In this document: in pieces, positions 58,961-64,000 of the stretch
Layout: every line of letters begins with the position of its first letter
Numbering within the stretch: position 1 is the stretch's first letter
Source: Desmodus rotundus
Lineage: Eukaryota; Chordata; Mammalia; Chiroptera; Phyllostomidae
Direction: 5' to 3'
Assembly: GCF_022682495.2 (NCBI RefSeq)
Contig: NC_071391.1
Coordinates: forward strand, 15,723,680-15,787,679
DNA: 64,000 nucleotides
Position numbers and translations under genes: made by a program
The notes under the pieces: model-generated
Seen by the model: only the letters and a program-made list of their open reading frames with translations
Database searches by the model: none
Told to the model about the DNA's origin: nothing

Positions 58961-58964
58961 ATGT

Positions 58965-59132
58965 AGTTGTTACTTTATTTTTAAATTGAAATTAGATAAA
59001 ACTTAAAAGTTCCTCAATCGCACTAGCCACCTTTTAAGTGCTCAGTAGCCACATGTAGCTGGCAGCAACCAAACCATACAGAGCAGGCGCAGAATATCTC
59101 CATCACCGTGGGAAGTTCTATTGGAGAACACT
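58965..59132 (+). mobile_element. hAT MITE fragment (CAGYGCTGTCCAATAGAA type)
   Basis: 'ctcaatcgcactagccacc', 'agtgctcagtagccacatgtagctgg' and the end 'aagttctattggagaacactg' are the right half and terminus of a common mammalian hAT MITE, close to MER3-like elements by recall. The left terminus is missing. Confidence 0.6.
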
Positions 59133-60565
59133 GCCTTAAATGCAATGAAACAGGTTCACATCAAATTACTAGGGAACTTTCCCCAGTATGGCTTTCTGCC
59201 CGCAGTACTGAAAACAGTGTGATATTTCAGAAGAAATGTTAAATAGTGGGGTAGTCAGGGAAAAAGGAAATACATCATTTTTTCATAGGTTGATAGGATG
59301 CAAAGGTTTGTATTAAAATTCATTTTGTTTAACAAACTTTTCTTCCTATAACATAAATTTTTTTCTTAATGTACATCTTCAGAATCATCACCTTCGAGTG
59401 TGGGTAAAAGAAGTAATTCTCGAAAAGCCATCTTAAAATTAATCATTTTCTTCAAATTATCATGCTATAGTTTTAGATTGTTTTATCTGCTAAAATATAT
59501 GGAGCACATGTTATTTGGGACTCTAATAGCTAAATGTTAATTCTATAAAATCTAACTTTAGAATACAGTTTTTAAGCAGCCTCTTTCTAATGACAAAATA
59601 AGTATCTCTGCAAACTTATCTGAATTTAAAAGATGAAAAATTTATCCTGTTTTAAGATTTATATTTTATATCCATGAAATATTCTTTTCTTTTGAAATAT
59701 TAAACAAACTTTCAAGAGTGGGATTCAAAGGTGGTTTATAGAAATTGCACGAATTCCATGGAATAATAGTCAAAGAATTTCAAAGTACAATGGTAAATTA
59801 CTTGTCCAATTAAAAAAAACATCCTAAGTATTGGGAGGCAAAATATGTACTTATGCTCAAGTACTAGATTAAAACCCAAAGGAAACATCATTTTAATAAA
59901 AATCATCAATATAAAATTTTAGGAAGGATTTGGTACTCATCAGCACCCTCTAGAGTCAGTTATTACAGTCCACAATTAACCAGATCTTAAAACACAGTAT
60001 TTCATTATTTGACATAAAAGTGACAAAAGTTAAGAAATTTAAATTATATTCATATTATAATTTCCCCCCAAAATTTAAAATTCCCCTCTAACAGTCCACA
60101 TTTGCTTTTTCCCAGTGAGTTCGGTTCAGCAGCATCTCTATTGAGATAGGTATGTTGTTTTACAAAAGATGGATTCAAGGGAAAGACACCACGCCTTTTA
60201 AAGTTTACTATGCAAAGATCTTTGCTTAACAACCTGTGTTTTTAAGTCACTTATTTTTATTTCTAATTGTCCTTCATATGCATAAGTTTTAAGAATTACT
60301 CTAATTGTAAAAAAGTTTAACATATACTTCATTAAAATAGGATATAAAAAGAAGCTTATATTTCTTGAATATGCAGCAAATTGCAAGTGACAATTCATTG
60401 TAAGGACAGTTGAGCTGGGTTTTTGTAAGAGTCAAGAAAAAGGAAGCCTCTGTGGATCATTTCTCAGATACCACCCACTAAATTCTTCTAGTGAAACTTA
60501 TCTCCAAGTTTCCACCTACACAAAATGTACCGCATATCTCCTTTTAAGTTTCTCCTTCTACTGGG
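59133..60565. other. Intronic sequence, nothing recognised
   Basis: Strongly AT-rich unclassified DNA. No gene is supported. Confidence 0.45.
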
Positions 60566-60835
60566 TAATCCACTTCGCCCTCCCTGGAACGGCAGAGACA
60601 CAGAGGACGCCTGCGGACACAACGTGCACAGCATCGCGCAGCAGAATTCAGCACCCTGGACCCCTGGCTCCAGTTCCCCCGCCCAGAGCTGCACCTGCAC
60701 CAGCCCATGTTCTGCGCATGCGCCGCTGTAATGCTCTCAGGGGCTCAGAGGCACGCAGTCACCATTCCCACAGATGAAGCTCCCGTGTCCACCAAGAGAC
60801 CACAGTCAAGCCAGCAGTCACGGCACAAGACGGCA
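60566..60835. promoter_or_regulatory. CpG-enriched stretch with NRF1-type palindrome (candidate regulatory element)
   Basis: In an otherwise AT-rich intron, about 270 bp holds some fifteen CpG dinucleotides. It contains TGCGCATGCGC at 60713-60723, which is a perfect NRF1 consensus palindrome, plus a GC-box-like 'ttcccccgcccag' at 60674-60686. No SINE, LTR or hAT terminus that would explain the CpG content was recognised. It may be an intronic enhancer or an alternative or antisense promoter. Frames here have no protein resemblance and it is not HSD17B12 exon 1. Confidence 0.4.
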
Positions 60836-62595
60836 GCCCTTTCTATTCAGAAAAAAAAAGGGGGAGAAGTGGTCAACTCAATTTTCTGAGTGCTTTAAAT
60901 ATACATAGGTGTAGCAGCAAAATGTTTCTTGTTTACATCCACTAAATTAATTTGGGGCTTTCTTTTGTCTCTTCAAAAATTAAAAATGATACAGTCATCA
61001 TCTGAGTTCACTCTAGGGGAAAAAATCCAATTATGCCCTACTCTCCTCTCACTAGATTTGCCTAATGTTTCATAACTGAATACGTCGTTAAAGAGGGGAC
61101 AAAACGCAGCACAGCGTTGCATCAGCTACTTTGTTAGAGGCAATTAAGTCAAAGTACTGCTAATAATCCCTCTTCGGGTCTCCAACAAGCGCATGAAGAG
61201 GAGGACTTATGCCTAGTATTCTTGCTTATGAAGGGTGAAAACAAGCTCTTTCTCTTATGTAGAAAATAGTTATGCAGCTCGGATCTTACCAGGACGTGTT
61301 ACATCCTCTCTGCTGCTTATTACCTGGGCTATTTCACGGCCCTGATTTTTCTCCACTGGAGGGCACAGTTGGCTAAAAGAACATTTGGTGAGGCTCAATT
61401 TGGTCTGTTCCACCGTTCCAAAAAAAGGATGGGTGAGAAAGGAGGTGAAGCTTCCACCATAAAGGATGTTTCAGTTCTATTTCTTAATTTCCCTTAATCT
61501 GTTCTCTTTGAAAACCATTACAAAATATAAGTGCTAACTGGCTAAGAGCTAAGACAAAGATTAGAAAACAAAACAAAACAAAAAACCCTGTTCCGAACAC
61601 CACTATCTATAAAGAATAAATAAAAGATGAGGTGGAAGCAAAGAATGGTTTTCTTAACGGTGGAAATGACCCACTTCAGGGTAGACAATAACCTAAAGTG
61701 TAGCAGACAGAAATTCTCCTTCCCTTCGGTCCCCACAAGGCATTTCCACAAGAATGTGGTGTTGAATTACTCAGTTCTTTTGCAATGACATAAATCATGT
61801 TCAGCAAAAACAATTTATTTTTATTTTCTATTTTTTGCATTATCATTTTAGAGATAAGCCAACAGGGGATGCTATTCAGCAATTCATTCATAGCCGCCTT
61901 TTCTTTAGAAAGCTAATCAATCCTACAGGCAGAGTGCAACATGTTTCCAGTATGTTCAGAAAAAAGATTAGTAAAGAGACACATAACTACTGCACTTCTA
62001 GATAAAGTCAATAAATGTAGCATTCAGGGAGCTTATAAAACAATAGTCTCTTGTTTGAAAACTTCCTTTTGAATAAAACTATTAGGTTTCAACTTACCAG
62101 TAAGCTTTCTAGGCTTTCATTGTGTTGAAAGTAATGTGATGAAGGACACCTCTCTATGGACATTACCCAGGGCATCGTGTCTTATTTGGTCAACTGGCAA
62201 AATATTGCAACAGTTTTTTGTTATACATGGATCAAGTTAATTTTTTTCAAGCAGCAAATGGGGCAAAATAACTTGGGTGGGATTACGTCCTCAAAAAGAT
62301 CACTTAAACATGTATATTTAAACAAATTGTTCATGTTCTTTTAAAGTGACCCACCAAAGAAACCCAAGAGCCCCAGCCAGGGTCTTCTACATACTCACCG
62401 GCAGCCCTAAGAGATGAAATTAATCCCACTCGCCTCGTACCACCCCTGGTTGCTCCCTGTCGTCTTTCCTACTTACTTAAACCATGGCTGTCCCTAAGAA
62501 GAGTATTCTAGGCACACGGGTAACTTAGTACAAAGTCTGTGCTGCAGATGCGCAAGGAACAGCAGGGAGGCCATTACGGTTTGAGCAGAGGGAGG
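60836..62595. other. Intronic sequence, nothing recognised
   Basis: AT-rich, with a CTCF-like motif at 61353-61366. No gene is supported. Confidence 0.4.
61353..61366 (+). promoter_or_regulatory. CTCF-like core motif
   Basis: CCACTGGAGGGCAC matches the CTCF core well. It lies about 0.6 kb from the CpG/NRF1 stretch in repeat-free DNA. Confidence 0.3.
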
Positions 62596-62599
62596 AAAT

Positions 62600-62908
62600 T
62601 CCGTTCTGGTCTGAGTTCAAATGTCACCTAACGAGAAAATCTTGCCTAACCACTGTGTGTAAAGAAGCAGGAATAAAGCTTCCTTTCCCTTTTTCTGCGT
62701 TACTCTCTGTCATCTACCTTGCTTTATTTTTCTTCTTACTACATGTCACCACCGGACTTACCAAATATCTGCTTACTGTCCATCCTTCCCTATTAAAATG
62801 AACCTCCCTGAGGGCCAAGCTGGCCCAGTTGGTTCACTGCTGTGCCCCCAGCATATTACAAAGTAGCTGGCACACGAAAGGTAATGAAATGTTTGTTGAA
62901 TCAATTAA
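62600..62908 (+). repeat. L2 LINE 3' fragment
   Basis: 'gagttcaaatgtcacctaac', 'gagaaaatcttgcctaacc', 'atgaacctccctgagggccaag' and 'ggcacacgaaaggtaatgaaatgtttgttgaat' follow the L2 3' order. Confidence 0.6.
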
Positions 62909-62914
62909 ATGGAA

Positions 62915-63118
62915 GAAAAATTATGGGATTATGGACAGAGTAGGCTGACACCTCTGGGGGTTGGGGTGGGAGTGGAGGTGGAGGGATTGAACAAAGAAGA
63001 AAAAGAGCTCAAGGACACAGACAACAGTGTGGGAATGGGGGGGTGTGGGTGCCGGGGGAAGAGGGTATGGGGGGATAATTGGTAATGGGATAAATACAAT
63101 AAAAAGTGATTCTTTCTC
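62915..63118 (+). mobile_element. L1 3' UTR fragment, G-rich
   Basis: A polypurine, G-rich segment with runs of 4-7 G (63030-63080) ends 'taatgggataaatacaataaaa'. It resembles the L1 3' UTR at 29.4-29.8 kb in design. It is a short 5'-truncated copy antisense to HSD17B12. Confidence 0.55.
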
Positions 63119-64000
63119 TTAAAGAAATTGTGGGTAATCTAGGCTAATCAAGGTAGTAATTGGTAATCCTTGAAATAAAGGCATGAAGGAACGAAGAAAA
63201 AATGAATAAATGATATAACCTCCCTGATACTACACATTCTCCGTGATCTATGCAAGCTATGTCATGTGCCTGATGTGAGGGACAAACACCAAATAAGGGG
63301 CAGAAGTGACAGTGATGTACAAATCTAACAAAAAAAGAAAAAAAGAAGAAGAGAGAAAAAGAGGCATAAAAATTCCAAAATTAAACCTGTTAATAATAGT
63401 TGTCCTACTCCTCTTGTCCTTGCCTTTGACCCATTATCAAAGAATCAGATTCTTTCACTAAATCAGCAAAAATCAGCAAAAATACTTTACCTTAAATAAT
63501 ACCTGTTCCTTAAATACAGGAACAGTTATCTTTCCAAAACTAAAGAGTGTTTCACCGACAAAAGAGGAAGGCGGGAAAAGAATGCACACAAAACACACAT
63601 ACAAAGTGTACACACACACCCCTTCATCCAGAGGGCAAAATCTGACTAAGTTACTGAATCTCTCTTATTAGGAGGGACACTCCCACACAAGGAACCCCTG
63701 CTTCCCTTGCGGTCCAGCGGGGGTGCACGGCCCTCAGTCTCGACAGACCTGAGAAGCTGAATTCTTACTGCACCACAGTCCTTTTAGACTTGGGCCTTAT
63801 ATTATTGCTGCTGAAGACACACAATCTCTACCTTTTTAAAACAATATTTAAACACACACATCAGGCTCACCAGGTACTCAAAGCAAACTCGGCGCTGGGT
63901 AGGCCGTATCCCCACCACCCGGGACACACAGAGTCCACGTCTCTACGGCGCATATATCTTTGTTCCAGCTTTTCAGTGACTCGGATGCACATTTCCACAC
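63119..64000. other. Intronic sequence to right edge, nothing recognised
   Basis: An A/G-rich low-complexity patch lies at 63328-63364. GC content rises slightly near the edge but no exon 1 or CpG island is visible. Confidence 0.4.

Larger units (their letters stand above)
34702..64000 (-). other. HSD17B12: HSD17B12 intron 1 (3' part, continues right of window)
   Basis: The 3' end is the TTTTCTCAG acceptor of exon 2. Exon 1 should encode the N-terminal membrane segment and end near GEWA, with a CpG-island promoter around it. Neither is visible before the right edge, so the intron is inferred to extend beyond the window. The only CpG-rich unique stretch inside it, near 60.6-60.8 kb, does not encode exon 1. 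Confidence 0.7.

Noticed and set aside
60566..60835. HSD17B12 exon 1 and promoter
   Set aside because: CpG-rich, but no minus-strand frame resembles the expected N-terminus and no GT donor follows a segment ending GEWA.
1..64000. CRISPR array, prophage, operon, riboswitch or integron
   Set aside because: No regularly spaced direct repeats and no bacterial gene structure; SINEs, MIR, L2 and spliced exons show this is mammalian nuclear DNA.

Overview
The window is non-coding-rich mammalian nuclear DNA, almost certainly from a bat. The main evidence is at least nine copies of a tRNA-derived SINE with the bat VES signature: head of the type 'ccctgactggtgtggctcag', internal A and B boxes, a pyrimidine-rich tail leading into 'ctctgtctaaaaataaataaa'. 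Ordinary mammalian fossils (L1, L2, MIR, MLT1/MaLR LTRs, hAT elements) fill much of the rest. No prokaryotic feature, rRNA gene, CRISPR array or operon is present.

One protein-coding gene can be supported. It lies on the minus strand and is HSD17B12, the very-long-chain 3-oxoacyl-CoA reductase (a short-chain dehydrogenase/reductase of the ER fatty-acid elongation cycle). Two internal exons are visible with intact splice sites and matching phase. Exon 2 (34655-34701) encodes the glycine-rich cofactor motif TGSTDGIG. Exon 3 (30779-30854) encodes the segment from LAKHGMKVVL to VSSEI. Exon 1 would lie to the right of the window and exon 4 onward to the left; I did not see either. By inference the window is therefore the 3' part of intron 1, exon 2, a 3.8 kb intron 2, exon 3 and the 5' part of intron 3.

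Layout. 1-30778 (intron 3): L2 and MIR fragments, a short inverted-repeat MITE at 3.8-4.1 kb, MLT1 LTRs at 4.6 and 24.3 kb, a decayed hAT element at 8.25-9.56 kb, VES SINEs, and a composite L1/mariner-like block at 20.8-22.1 kb. 30855-34654 (intron 2): a VES SINE and two L1 fragments, the last ending about 120 bp from exon 2. 34702-64000 (intron 1): L2 copies (one split by a probable LTR), an L1 split by a VES SINE, a run of three VES copies near 46 kb, a hAT element with clear terminal repeats at 51.2-51.95 kb, an MLT1 provirus remnant with internal sequence at 55.2-57.5 kb, and a CpG-enriched stretch at about 60.6-60.8 kb carrying a perfect NRF1-type palindrome.

Nearly every recognised LINE and LTR copy is on the plus strand, antisense to HSD17B12. 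The short open frames spread over the window look like chance or repeat-derived frames. I found no previously undescribed protein system. The best leads are the CpG/NRF1 stretch, the unclassified inverted-repeat element, the nested insertions and two perfect hairpins. All repeat names come from recall of consensus sequences, not from a database search.
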